Part shown: positions 16,981 through 25,706 of the stretch, piece after piece
Layout: each line of letters begins with the position of its first letter
Numbering within the stretch: the first letter of the stretch is position 1
Source: an uncultured Clostridium sp.
GTDB taxonomy: Bacteria; Bacillota; Clostridia; TANB77; CAG-508
Direction of reading: 5' to 3'
DNA: 64,000 nucleotides
Assembly (NCBI GenBank): GCA_900553945.1
Contig: USFR01000001.1
Span: 62,001-126,000 of the forward strand
Translations under genes and position numbers: made by a program
The notes under the pieces: generated by a model
The model's database searches: none
What the model was told of the DNA's origin: nothing
What the model saw: only the letters and a program-made list of their open reading frames with translations

Positions 16981-17205
16981 TTAGTCCAACTCAATTTCAT
17001 CAACGTTTTCAATAATATTAGAATTCTCATCAAATTGAATATTATTTATAGCATATCTTAAACATTGATTTATAAAAGAATTTATAGAATCTAAATCATT
17101 CTCCAAAACCACATTTTTAACCTCTTCTAATAAATCAACTTCTATTCTGCAAGTAATTTGTTCGTATTCTTTTCTTGCTCTTTTTTTAACTATAAATTTC
17201 TTCAT
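16981..17205 (-). CDS. Small ribbon-helix-helix-like protein
   Basis: 74 residues. The centre, CRIEVDLLEEVKNVVLENDL then SINSFINQCLRYAIN, has the strand-helix-helix pattern of Arc/CopG-type DNA-binding proteins, with a basic N-terminus (KKFIVKKRARK) and acidic C-terminus. The start has a GGAAGGAG site. It is separately transcribed, between a TATAAT promoter at 17318-17323 and the hairpin at 16835-16870. There is no toxin gene beside it, so an antitoxin role is not supported. A Spo0A-box-like TGTCGAA lies inside its promoter spacer. Confidence 0.65.
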   Translation of the reverse strand: MKKFIVKKRARKEYEQITCRIEVDLLEEVKNVVLENDLDSINSFINQCLRYAINNIQFDENSNIIENVDEIELD

Positions 17206-17317
17206 TTAATTTGCTCCTTCCTTTCTGTAATTACATTTTATATTCATTTTTTTATACTTTCCACATTAATATAATTACATTTTCTTCTTTTTAACTTCTG
17301 TTCACTTTTTCACCAGT

Positions 17318-17335
17318 ATTATACCAATTTCGACA
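17318..17335 (-). promoter_or_regulatory. Minus-strand -10 box with an overlapping Spo0A-box-like site
   Basis: TATAAT (17318-17323, minus strand) lies 112 bases before the RHH start. TGTCGAA (17329-17335), matching the Spo0A consensus core, falls between the -10 and the expected -35, a position that would suit repression. No good -35 is visible. Confidence 0.45.
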
Positions 17336-17529
17336 CTATTCCACAAGCTTTTTTAAATATTTTCATTAAAATTGCTTACATCAAATGATATTTCAATCTC
17401 TTCATAATTTATTTTAAAAATTCCAACTAAAGCACACAATTATTTTTCTTTAGGAATAATATCATAAAACAATAATTTCCAACAAAAAATTTCAAAAAAA
17501 ATTTAAAAAATTTTAATCTTCTTACAAGT

Positions 17530-17563
17530 TTCGACAAATTATTTGTTTTTAATGTACTATAAT
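17530..17563 (+). promoter_or_regulatory. Plus-strand promoter with a Spo0A-box-like site
   Basis: TATAAT at 17558-17563, 30 bases before the 45-aa gene. TTCGACA (17530-17536), the complement of TGTCGAA, covers the -35 position, the usual place for Spo0A-activated promoters. The -35 hexamer itself is poor, which fits dependence on an activator. Confidence 0.45.
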
Positions 17564-17592
17564 CGTCGTTACGCGAAGGGGGAAGATAAAAA

Positions 17593-17730
17593 ATGACAAA
17601 AGTTGGAACAGTAACAATATCTGTATTTAAAAACGAAAATAACGTTTCAACATCTTTTGACATAGAAACAAGTAACGATGATGTGCTTCCGGTTTCATAT
17701 GTTATTGAAGATGTTCTTAAGTACTACTAA
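17593..17730 (+). CDS. 45-residue protein of unknown function
   Basis: A short plus-strand gene begins MTKVGTVTISVFKNENN and ends VIEDVLKYY. Support comes from a strong ribosome binding site (AGGGGGAAG, 17577-17585), a TATAAT promoter, and a perfect 11-base terminator 10 bases after the stop. The predicted structure is a beta hairpin followed by a C-terminal helix. There is no signal peptide or membrane helix. I know no family for it. An overlapping minus-strand open frame (17427-17663) has no such signals and is rejected. A Spo0A-box-like site over the promoter suggests expression linked to starvation or sporulation. Confidence 0.7.
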   Translation: MTKVGTVTISVFKNENNVSTSFDIETSNDDVLPVSYVIEDVLKYY

Positions 17731-17739
17731 AAGTTATAA

Positions 17740-17775
17740 GGAAGAAGTCTATATAATTAAGACTTCTTCCCTATT
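17740..17775 (+). terminator. Terminator of the 45-aa gene
   Basis: Perfect arms GGAAGAAGTCT (17740-17750) and AGACTTCTTCC (17760-17770) with a 9-base loop, followed by CTATTTCATTTT on the plus strand. Confidence 0.8.
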
Positions 17776-17780
17776 TCATT

Positions 17781-17906
17781 TTATATCTAAAAAAATATCT
17801 CTCATAATATTTATATCTAAAAAAATTATCTCTCACAAATATTCATATCTAGAAAACCTATAGCTCATAAACATTTATATCTTTAAAAATTTATCTTTCA
17901 TAACCA
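17781..17906 (-). repeat. Four degenerate tandem units of about 32 bases
   Basis: On the minus strand each unit reads roughly TATGAGAGATA, then a T-run, then AGATATAAATA. The first unit contains the last codons and stop of the 974-aa gene (GGTTATGAAAGATAA). The other three follow downstream, so the gene end seems to have been duplicated into its own 3' region. Confidence 0.7.
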
Positions 17907-20815
17907 TCTGATTTCATTTTATTAACATCTGATACTATATTTCCTTTTTCCCTATCTTGTCTATGATTTTCTCTATGCATAGCCCTACTTATCATATCAT
18001 TCTCGTATGCTTTTGTATCAATTTGAATAATTGGAAGTGGTTTACCATCTCTCATAAAGTTTTTAGCCATCATTCTTTGTTGATCCGTTACTTCTCCATA
18101 AACAACAAGATAATCTGGCATAATTTTTCCGCCTTTACTTCCATTTTCAATCTTATCCGCTTCCATCTCACGTCTATACATGGTTACTTCATTGTATTCA
18201 TGCATAACATCTTTTTCTTCAATTCCAGTTATTTGAGCTGCTGTTTTTCTAAGCAATTCTTCTGGATAATTATATTCAACAGCATTACCTGTAAATTTAG
18301 GATCAATAGCTCTAGTTGTATGCTCAACACTTGCATCTCTAGGTGCCATTCCAATTACTTGTTTTTCTGGAACATTAGCAAATCCAAAATTAAATCCTCC
18401 TGGATTATCAGCACATAAACTCATCACATCAGGTTCAATATAACATGCAGATATTGTACTACAGCCTTTTTCAAACTCATTCCACACCTTTGCTGCATCA
18501 GCATATTTACCAATACTCAAATTAGAATTATTCAATCCAGTAGAATGAACTAATAATCTAAAATCAGCTCCACTTAAACGAATTGTTTCAATTCCATCTT
18601 GATCTTTAGAATATGAAATTCCACTTTCACCTTTTTCAATCATTTCTTTAGCTTTTTCAACTGTTAAAAGTGTATCAACCAATTCTTTAGAATATTGTCT
18701 TGGAACCTTTTCTCTTATTTTTGTAAATTCATGTGGTCTAATAACATCTTCTCTTGAACTTAATGAACTATATATTTCTTTTAATACCTCTTGATCGTCG
18801 ATTTTGTCTATAATAGAAGCAAGTTCTAATTGATCCAATTCATCATTTGTAAATATGCCACTATTTTGGGTTCTTTTATCACTCGTAAATGTTTCCAAAT
18901 TGTAATAACGTGACATTCCTTTTAATGAAAGTGTTTTTTTATTGTATGTATCATCATATTCTCCTACATATGGCATTCCAAAAAACTTTCTAGATATTGC
19001 TTCCTTAATATCATCAGCTACAGAAACTTTTTCTACATATTCATCATATATCTTATTTCTAGATTGAACATAATTATCTAATTCATCAAGATTTCTCAAA
19101 TTTATAAGTGTTGTCTCATTTGTTCCATTTGTCATCATAAAATCATTTACTGCCATCTGCATTTTTTCTTGTCTTTCTGGTGTTATATCTTCTGGTTTTA
19201 TATCCTTCATCAAATCTTGAAATTTAAAATATGACATCATTTTATATTCAGTGCCAATCACATTATTTTCAAATTTATCTCCAATAACTTTTGAAAAAGT
19301 TTCATATTCACGCATTTTTTGGGGGTTTCTTACCAAATCACCTATTACCAAAGCCTGAGCTGAATTATAAGAAAGTGCATTATGTACAGTTCCTATTCCA
19401 AATTTCTCTACAACTTTTTCATCAAAAATATCAAGTGTTGGTATTTCATCCATTGTTAGTTCTGGTCTATCTTTGAATATTTCTCTAGTTTGCTCACCAT
19501 ATGTTCTAGCAATTATATCAACCAATCTATCCATATTAGGTTCTCTAATAAAATCTGCGATTTGAGTGTCTGGAACTGATTTCATAACCCTTTCATTTAA
19601 TACAACCTTTGGAATGTTTCTTGCTTTTAAATGAACCATATCCATATTTATTTGCAATGAATTTGAAGGATCATTGCTATCGCATGCATCCCTAATGGCT
19701 TGCGAATTAGTAAGTGATGAATACATTTTAAGTACCTGTTCCCACCTGATATCTGCATTAGTAACATCTATACATAGCACTGTTGGTTGAAATTTTGCAA
19801 CTTCCAGTAAAGTATTTCTATCTTTAATAACACTTGGAATAGCAGCCATATTTCCAGGAAAACGATCAGAATTTAATATCCATTCTTTTATAGCCTCTGA
19901 ATCCGAAATTTTATTCTCATGTTTCAAAACTCCATTTTTACAATAAGATATTTTATCTTGAACTGGAAATTTTGATTTAGTTTCGTCGTCTAATATATCC
20001 AATAAATCATACTTTTGTTTTGACGTTAATAAATCAAAAAACTCAGGATTTTTACGAACTCTATCTGCAATATAACTTCTTTCCATCTTTCCAATAAGCA
20101 TTGGATTATCCCCTACAAATTTATCCTTAGCTTCATCAGACATATATTTTACGAATTCTCCATCCATATTAGCTAATTTCACCTGTAGCTCTGGAGAAAA
20201 TTTTGATATTTGTTTTGTAGACATTTCTAATAATGGCACATTTTCTCTTTTTTCTTTCCAATTCTTTCCTGGACCTTTTTGAGCTTGTTCAATCATTATT
20301 GTAAAAGCCTCTTCAAGTGCATTTTCAGAAAAATTTGATAATTTGTATTGAAACTCTGTAGGATCTATTTTTATTTGTTCAGTTTTGGATCTTGCCCAAT
20401 CATTATTAATATATGTAAGTCCTTTAGTTAAATAATTAACCTGCAAATTTACCGGAATATATTTTATATATTTATCTTGTCCTTTGCCAAAAATTAAATT
20501 TTCTAATTCAAACTCCTGCATTCTACTTGCAAATTCTTCTTTTTGTTCAACAATTGCAACCTTTTGGTCTTCCGCCAGCTTCTCAAATAATCCAGGAATC
20601 TTCTCAACAGTCTCAACTTTCTTAGAAAATCCTACCTCAGCAAAATCAATTGGTCTTTTTGTAACCAATGCTTCTATTACATCGTCATCATATCTTAAAT
20701 AATCAGGTGCTTTCCTATATTTCATTGCATCTATATTAAACATCAACATTGCTTTTCTAATTCGTTGAAAAAAATTCAATTTTGGCTTTTCAATTAATTG
20801 ATTATTATTCGCCAT
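17891..20815 (-). CDS. Large protein of unknown function, helical repeats plus C-terminal domain
   Basis: 974 residues, with no signal peptide or membrane segment. About residues 30-700 look like repeated alpha-helical modules in which lines such as ELQVKLANMDGEFVKYM and KNPEFFDLLTSKQKYDLLD recur with spacing of about 20-40 residues. The last 250 residues form a mixed alpha/beta region containing FGFANVPEKQVIGMAPRD, an HEYNEVTMYRREME helix and MPDYLVVYGEVTDQQRMMAK followed by LPIIQID. I do not recognise either part. It starts 9 bases after a 44-aa gene, with a GGAGG site, and both follow mgtA without a terminator. A scaffold with a ligand-binding or enzymatic head is a guess only. Confidence 0.8.
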   Translation of the reverse strand: MANNNQLIEKPKLNFFQRIRKAMLMFNIDAMKYRKAPDYLRYDDDVIEALVTKRPIDFAEVGFSKKVETVEKIPGLFEKLAEDQKVAIVEQKEEFASRMQEFELENLIFGKGQDKYIKYIPVNLQVNYLTKGLTYINNDWARSKTEQIKIDPTEFQYKLSNFSENALEEAFTIMIEQAQKGPGKNWKEKRENVPLLEMSTKQISKFSPELQVKLANMDGEFVKYMSDEAKDKFVGDNPMLIGKMERSYIADRVRKNPEFFDLLTSKQKYDLLDILDDETKSKFPVQDKISYCKNGVLKHENKISDSEAIKEWILNSDRFPGNMAAIPSVIKDRNTLLEVAKFQPTVLCIDVTNADIRWEQVLKMYSSLTNSQAIRDACDSNDPSNSLQINMDMVHLKARNIPKVVLNERVMKSVPDTQIADFIREPNMDRLVDIIARTYGEQTREIFKDRPELTMDEIPTLDIFDEKVVEKFGIGTVHNALSYNSAQALVIGDLVRNPQKMREYETFSKVIGDKFENNVIGTEYKMMSYFKFQDLMKDIKPEDITPERQEKMQMAVNDFMMTNGTNETTLINLRNLDELDNYVQSRNKIYDEYVEKVSVADDIKEAISRKFFGMPYVGEYDDTYNKKTLSLKGMSRYYNLETFTSDKRTQNSGIFTNDELDQLELASIIDKIDDQEVLKEIYSSLSSREDVIRPHEFTKIREKVPRQYSKELVDTLLTVEKAKEMIEKGESGISYSKDQDGIETIRLSGADFRLLVHSTGLNNSNLSIGKYADAAKVWNEFEKGCSTISACYIEPDVMSLCADNPGGFNFGFANVPEKQVIGMAPRDASVEHTTRAIDPKFTGNAVEYNYPEELLRKTAAQITGIEEKDVMHEYNEVTMYRREMEADKIENGSKGGKIMPDYLVVYGEVTDQQRMMAKNFMRDGKPLPIIQIDTKAYENDMISRAMHRENHRQDREKGNIVSDVNKMKSDGYER

Positions 20816-20824
20816 TTTTCCTCC

Positions 20825-20959
20825 CTACTCTACATTCCTCTTTCTCTTGAGTCTTTCAATTCTTTCATATGCTTCTTTTAGTTCTTCCTTATCCTTATAT
20901 TTTTCTAAAATATCACCAATAATTTTTACAGTGTTGTCAATTCTTTTACTAGTATCCAT
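20825..20959 (-). CDS. 44-residue helical protein
   Basis: A small gene beginning MDTSKRIDNTVKIIGDILEK and ending RLKRKRNVE. It is almost entirely one charged amphipathic helix. Its ribosome binding site is GAGGAG 9 bases upstream of the ATG. It lies 24 bases after the mgtA stop and 9 bases before the 974-aa gene, so it looks like a middle gene of that operon. No family is known to me. It might be an accessory subunit of the large protein. Confidence 0.65.
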   Translation of the reverse strand: MDTSKRIDNTVKIIGDILEKYKDKEELKEAYERIERLKRKRNVE

Positions 20960-20983
20960 TCTATCAACTCCTCGTAATAAATT

Positions 20984-23605
20984 TTATAACCATTCACCAT
21001 TTTTCTTAATATAAAATTTCTTAACAATCTGAACTAATACTGTATAAATAGCTATTAATAAAATCACAAATAAATAGTATTTCAAAGGTAATATTACAAA
21101 GTTGAATGAAGTTACACTATGCAATAAAATTGGAGTAACTATTGTTCCCAAAATTGTAAGCATTGTTGATGCAAATAGAAATTTATTTGGCTTTGATTCA
21201 ATAAAAGGAATCTTTGAAGTTCTAATATAGTGAATTATTAATGTTTCACTTATTAAACATTCAACAAACCAAGCTGTTTGGAACCAATTTTGTTTTTCAA
21301 CACTATTATATCCAAAAACAAACCAAAATCCTAAAAATGCTAAAACATCTATTACAGAGCTTGTTATTCCCATAACTTTCATAAATCTACCTAATCCGCT
21401 TGTATCCCACTTTTTAGGCTTTTCTAAAAATTCTTTGTCAACATCATCATATGGAATTGCAACTTGTGAAATATCATATAGGAAATCTTGTATCAACATT
21501 TGGATAGGCAAAAGCGGTAAGAATGGTAAAAAAATACTTGCAATAACAATACTGAAAACATCTCCAAAATCTGAGCTTAAAGCCATTTTCATGTATTTAA
21601 TAATGTTACCATAAACCTTTCTACCTTCCATTACTCCGTCAAATATAACTTGTAAACTTTTCTCAAGCAAAATAATATCACTCGCCTCTTTTGCAATTGC
21701 AGTTGCTGAATCAACACATATTCCCACATCAGCTGTATGCAGTGAAGGAGCATCATTTACTCCATCTCCCATATAACCTACAACATGTCCATTTTCTTTA
21801 TATAGTCTTACAACTCTTTCCTTCTGCATAGGATTTAACCTTGCAAAAACATCTACCTCTTCAATCTTTTTCTTTAATTCATCATCAGACATCTCATCTA
21901 ATTGACTTCCTATTATAATATTATCTGAACGCAAACCGACAATGCTACAAATATTCTTTGTTGCATACGCATTATCACCAGTTAAGATTTTTGTTTTTAC
22001 ACCCATTTTCTTTAAATTTGTAATTGTTTGTTTTACACCTTTTTTAGGCGGATCCAAAAATGCAACATATCCTACAAATGTCATATCCGCTTCATCTTTA
22101 CTACTAAATACATCCGCTCCTGGGTATTCTTTTTTTTCTGCAAGTGCAATTACTTGCATTCCAACATTTGACAAATTATTCGCATTAACAATTATTTGCT
22201 TAGATAATTTTTCATCCAAATTCAATATTTCATCTTTATACTTTACATTCTTACAACACTTAAGAATTTCTTCAATAGCACCTTTTGTAATCATTATATG
22301 TTCTTTCTCATACTCTACAACAACGCTCATCCTCTTTCGTGTGTAATCAAAAGGTATCTCATCAATTTTTGTATATTCTTTCAAAACATCTTTTATTTTA
22401 TGCTGATTTCCATATGTAATAACAGCTCTATCAACAAGATTTTTTATTCCGGTTCCATAATAACTATTTACAAACGCATATTTTAATATACCTAAATCCT
22501 CTTCACCCATAACATTAATATACTTCTGCAAGGTAATTTTATTTTTTGTAAGAGTTCCCGTTTTATCTGTACATAAAATATCTATTGCACCAAGATTTTG
22601 TATAGACTCACTATTTTTAACAAGCGTTTTCTTCTTAGCAAGTGTTTTTGTCCCTTTCGTTAAATTAACATTAACAATCATAGGCAACATACTTGGTGTT
22701 ATTCCAACTGCTACTGACAACGCAAAAAGCAAAGCTTCAACATAATCACGTCTTATAAACGCATAAATTATAAAAACAAAAACTGAAACAACTACCATAT
22801 ATTTTATTAGTAATTTAGTAATTCCATCCATTCCTTTTTCAAAATTTGTCTTCTCTTTTTTAGTATTCAAATTCTTACTCATTCTGCCTAAATAAGTATT
22901 AAATCCTGTTTCTATAACAACTGCTTTTCCGCTTCCACTAACAACACTTGAACCCATTAGACAAATATTATTTATTCCAAAAATTTCTTTAGCATCATTA
23001 GTAACTATAGTCTTTTCAACTAAAACACTCTCTCCTGTAAAAACTGACTGGTTTAAAAACAAATCCTTACTTTCTATTAACATTACATCTGCTGGAATAA
23101 TTGAACCAGCATTAAGCTCTATAATATCTCCAACTACAACATTTTCAATTCTTATTTCTTTTGCTTTTTTATTTCTCAAAACAGTAGTTGTATTAAAAAT
23201 ATTTTGTTCTAATCTTTGATTAAATCTATATGTAGAATATTCCTGAACAAATTTTATCATTGCACTTACGAAAGCTATTCCTAAAATTATAAAAGCACCT
23301 AATTTATCAGCAAGCAAAAAATCTATCACTGCAAGTAATATTAAAATATATATAAATTTATCATTAAAAGATTTTACAAAAAAACTAAATGCACTTTTCT
23401 TCTCTCTTTTTACAACAACATTCTGACCATTCTTTTCTAATCTCTCATCAGCTTGTTTTGTACTTAGTCCATTTTCATCAGTTTCATATGATTTTAATAA
23501 ATCATTTTTATTCTTTGCAGATATTTCTTTATAATCATCAAATAGCTCCTTATCGCTATTTTTCAACTGTTTCACTTTCCTTTTTATATCAAATAAACGA
23601 ATCAT
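20984..23605 (-). CDS. mgtA: Magnesium-translocating P-type ATPase
   Basis: 873 residues, standard for the MgtA/MgtB class (P-type IIIB), imports Mg2+ across the membrane. The N-terminal cytoplasmic region has GLSTKQADERLEKNGQN. The actuator loop is VFTGESV, the phosphorylation site CTDKTGTLTKN, the hinge GDGVNDAPSLHTADVGI. Hydrophobic segments lie at about 85-130, 260-320 and 665-865. The upstream gap is under 200 bases and shows no M-box magnesium riboswitch; a TATAAT-like box lies near 23695-23705. Possibly co-transcribed with the 44-aa and 974-aa genes. Confidence 0.95.
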   Translation of the reverse strand: MIRLFDIKRKVKQLKNSDKELFDDYKEISAKNKNDLLKSYETDENGLSTKQADERLEKNGQNVVVKREKKSAFSFFVKSFNDKFIYILILLAVIDFLLADKLGAFIILGIAFVSAMIKFVQEYSTYRFNQRLEQNIFNTTTVLRNKKAKEIRIENVVVGDIIELNAGSIIPADVMLIESKDLFLNQSVFTGESVLVEKTIVTNDAKEIFGINNICLMGSSVVSGSGKAVVIETGFNTYLGRMSKNLNTKKEKTNFEKGMDGITKLLIKYMVVVSVFVFIIYAFIRRDYVEALLFALSVAVGITPSMLPMIVNVNLTKGTKTLAKKKTLVKNSESIQNLGAIDILCTDKTGTLTKNKITLQKYINVMGEEDLGILKYAFVNSYYGTGIKNLVDRAVITYGNQHKIKDVLKEYTKIDEIPFDYTRKRMSVVVEYEKEHIMITKGAIEEILKCCKNVKYKDEILNLDEKLSKQIIVNANNLSNVGMQVIALAEKKEYPGADVFSSKDEADMTFVGYVAFLDPPKKGVKQTITNLKKMGVKTKILTGDNAYATKNICSIVGLRSDNIIIGSQLDEMSDDELKKKIEEVDVFARLNPMQKERVVRLYKENGHVVGYMGDGVNDAPSLHTADVGICVDSATAIAKEASDIILLEKSLQVIFDGVMEGRKVYGNIIKYMKMALSSDFGDVFSIVIASIFLPFLPLLPIQMLIQDFLYDISQVAIPYDDVDKEFLEKPKKWDTSGLGRFMKVMGITSSVIDVLAFLGFWFVFGYNSVEKQNWFQTAWFVECLISETLIIHYIRTSKIPFIESKPNKFLFASTMLTILGTIVTPILLHSVTSFNFVILPLKYYLFVILLIAIYTVLVQIVKKFYIKKNGEWL

Positions 23606-23764
23606 CTTTTGTTCACCTCAATCTCTGAAAATAATTATACATATAACAAAAAAATTTTTAAATATTTGTAACAAAAATTTTATATTTCTTTTGAAATTAT
23701 AATATAATAAGAAAATCAGGTATTCACCTGCTAATTTCATATTTTTTTCAAAAAACGCAGAAAA

Positions 23765-23791
23765 GGGCCCTCACATTGCTGTGAGAGCCCC
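23765..23791 (-). terminator. Terminator after the M20 peptidase unit
   Basis: On the minus strand GGGGCTCTCAC pairs with GTGAGGGCCC, followed by TTTTCTGCGTTTTTT. It is unusually GC-rich for this genome, matching the style of the genes it follows. Confidence 0.85.
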
Positions 23792-23800
23792 ACTTATGAA

Positions 23801-24058
23801 CTAATGTCCTCTTTTGGTACTCCATTTTCTTTTAACATTGTGCAACTTTTTCTCTTCTACAGACGTTCCGGTCGTTTTCATGTACTGCCCGCTGTTTCTA
23901 GTAACTTTATTACTCCTCATAATCGGTATCATACTTAATATCTTCTGGAAAAAAAGATTCTTCTTTACTCCAATCAAAGGTATAAGTAATGATAACCCCA
24001 TTACTATACAAAAAGCTACTACCATTCCACATACACTAACCCAAAATTCCATATTCAT
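23801..24058 (-). CDS. Small membrane protein of unknown function
   Basis: 85 residues. One hydrophobic helix (about residues 5-30, FWVSVCGMVVAFCIVMGLSL) is followed by a second weaker apolar patch and a basic C-terminal tail (KKLHNVKRKWSTKRGH). It has no recognised domain. The ribosome binding site is AGGAGG, 7 bases before the ATG. It lies 64 bases after the M20 peptidase gene with the same richer codon style and ends in a shared terminator, so the two were probably acquired together. Confidence 0.6.
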   Translation of the reverse strand: MNMEFWVSVCGMVVAFCIVMGLSLLIPLIGVKKNLFFQKILSMIPIMRSNKVTRNSGQYMKTTGTSVEEKKLHNVKRKWSTKRGH

Positions 24059-24122
24059 AGTTGTCCCTCCTAAAAAAGCATATTTACAGTTAATTATTAC
24101 TTACTACAAACAGTTTCTTTGG

Positions 24123-25409
24123 TTATTCTTCTGGATTTTTAAGATACTCTCCAACAAAAAGTTGAAGCATATTCATAAAATCCTTCAAATCCTGAATGTT
24201 TCTGCTTTCGTCAACAGCATGACATAAATCATCCTCATCATCCATTGCATCAAATCGTGGTCCAAAAATAACAGTATTGGGAAATGCAGCATTATAGCCG
24301 ATTCCTTGTGCAATTGAAGGATTTGGCCTTCTTCCCTTAACCTTTTCATATGCATCACACAGCATCCGTATCTCTTGCGAATCTGCAGAAACATATGCTG
24401 GATAAACCAAGTCATCAATAGCAACAAACGAGTCATACTTTTCACCAATTTTCATTACATTATTTATCAGTTCATTTTCTTTTGTTTCCATGCCTAACCG
24501 GACATTCACACGTAATGTGATAGTTCTTCCTTCCAGTTTGCATTTCGTTGGGCTCGCGCTTGACCCATCTGCAAAGCCTAAAAGCTCTGCACATTTTTCC
24601 TTCTGAAACATTTCCATAAAATCGAAAAAGTTCGGAATTTCATCTCTGTAAAACTTATTTTTTGAAATTTCATTCGTAAGTTTCAGTAAAGCATTTTCTT
24701 TCAATGCTCCCTCGCCTTCAATAGCTTCTGATGAATGTTTAGCTACTCCGGCAACCGTAATCTTCTCTCCAGCTACTTTGGCAATCGCGCAATTTGGAAC
24801 AACATTACTAATTCCATCCGGTACATATAACTTGGTTATGAAGTTGGTATTCTTTTTCTTACAAAATTTCATATCCAAATTCATATAACCTCTGCAACCG
24901 TTCTGAACCCCATCACCGTCAATAGTAATTAAAAATTTAGGTAATACAGGTTTTTCTCTTAAGAATTCGTGAATGTCACTCCAATCAGTCTCTTCTGCAG
25001 AACCGACAATAATCTGCCATGATGGTTCGATTTTATCTTCCAAATACTTAAAAGTATACAAAGCCAAAATAATTCCAGCTTTATCATCAAGTACCCCACG
25101 GCCATAAATTCTATCATTTGCTACTTCGCCAAGCGGATTATACATCCAATCTTTTCTCACAAATGGTACAGTGTCTAAATGGACCAGAATTCCCAGCTTT
25201 GCAGGAGCTACAAATCCTTTAGGTTCAATAACAAGTACTTCATTATCGCCATGTCTTGAAGTTTTAAATCCCATCTTTTCTGCAAGTTTCTTTACAGCTT
25301 TCTGACATCTTTCGATACCATGATAGCTATATTCATCTGACTGAATTGCAACAATTCTTATAATGTCCTTTACGATTTCATCATTCCAAAAGCTCCGATT
25401 TTTCTTCAT
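24123..25409 (-). CDS. M20-family metallopeptidase
   Basis: 428 residues. Zinc-site motifs are in order: HLDTVP (first His and following Asp), GRGVLDDKAG (bridging Asp), AEETDW (catalytic Glu plus ligand) and IDGDG. The lid domain lies between about 195 and 320, and the last ligand should be His403 in DLCHAVDES. Such enzymes hydrolyse dipeptides or acylated amino acids in the cytoplasm; PepV-like dipeptidase is the nearest type, but specificity is open. The gene uses more CTG, CAG and GGC-type codons than its neighbours and may be a transferred gene. AGGATGG-type site upstream. Confidence 0.88.
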   Translation of the reverse strand: MKKNRSFWNDEIVKDIIRIVAIQSDEYSYHGIERCQKAVKKLAEKMGFKTSRHGDNEVLVIEPKGFVAPAKLGILVHLDTVPFVRKDWMYNPLGEVANDRIYGRGVLDDKAGIILALYTFKYLEDKIEPSWQIIVGSAEETDWSDIHEFLREKPVLPKFLITIDGDGVQNGCRGYMNLDMKFCKKKNTNFITKLYVPDGISNVVPNCAIAKVAGEKITVAGVAKHSSEAIEGEGALKENALLKLTNEISKNKFYRDEIPNFFDFMEMFQKEKCAELLGFADGSSASPTKCKLEGRTITLRVNVRLGMETKENELINNVMKIGEKYDSFVAIDDLVYPAYVSADSQEIRMLCDAYEKVKGRRPNPSIAQGIGYNAAFPNTVIFGPRFDAMDDEDDLCHAVDESRNIQDLKDFMNMLQLFVGEYLKNPEE

Positions 25410-25527
25410 ATTCCTCCATCCTTTCTCTTATTAAAAAGAAATCTGCGCTTTGTTATAAAAAATCTTATATATTATATCACCATCTATGCATAATATCAAT
25501 ATTTTTCAAAAAATAGTATACATAATA

Positions 25528-25556
25528 TTGAAAAATGCTTAATATTATGATACAAT
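25528..25556 (+). promoter_or_regulatory. Sigma-A-type promoter of the deaminase-fusion gene
   Basis: TTGAAA (25528-25533), 17-base spacer, TACAAT (25551-25556) on the plus strand. A leader of about 145 bases follows, with inverted AAATCTA / TAGATTT (about 25584-25635) and TACATAGG / CCTA...TATGTGTA segments that can pair. No known riboswitch is recognisable. This accounts for most of the 25410-25706 gap. Confidence 0.65.
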
Positions 25557-25706
25557 ATATTTCACTTAAAAATTTTCTTAAGCAAATCTAACTCTAGCCT
25601 ACATAGGTTAATTGCTTAACGAATTAATAGATTTGTTGCCCTAAATTTACTATGTGTATTTTTTGAGCAATATTTTTTTATATCAATTTTTTTAAGGGAG
25701 AAATAT

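Noticed and set aside
16981..17205. Toxin-antitoxin antitoxin
   Set aside because: The RHH-like protein stands alone with its own promoter and terminator; no toxin gene is beside it.
17427..17663. Minus-strand open frame overlapping the 45-aa gene
   Set aside because: No ribosome binding site or promoter, whereas the plus-strand gene has all signals.
23606..23800. M-box magnesium riboswitch before mgtA
   Set aside because: The gap is too short after the terminator of the neighbouring gene and lacks the core sequence.
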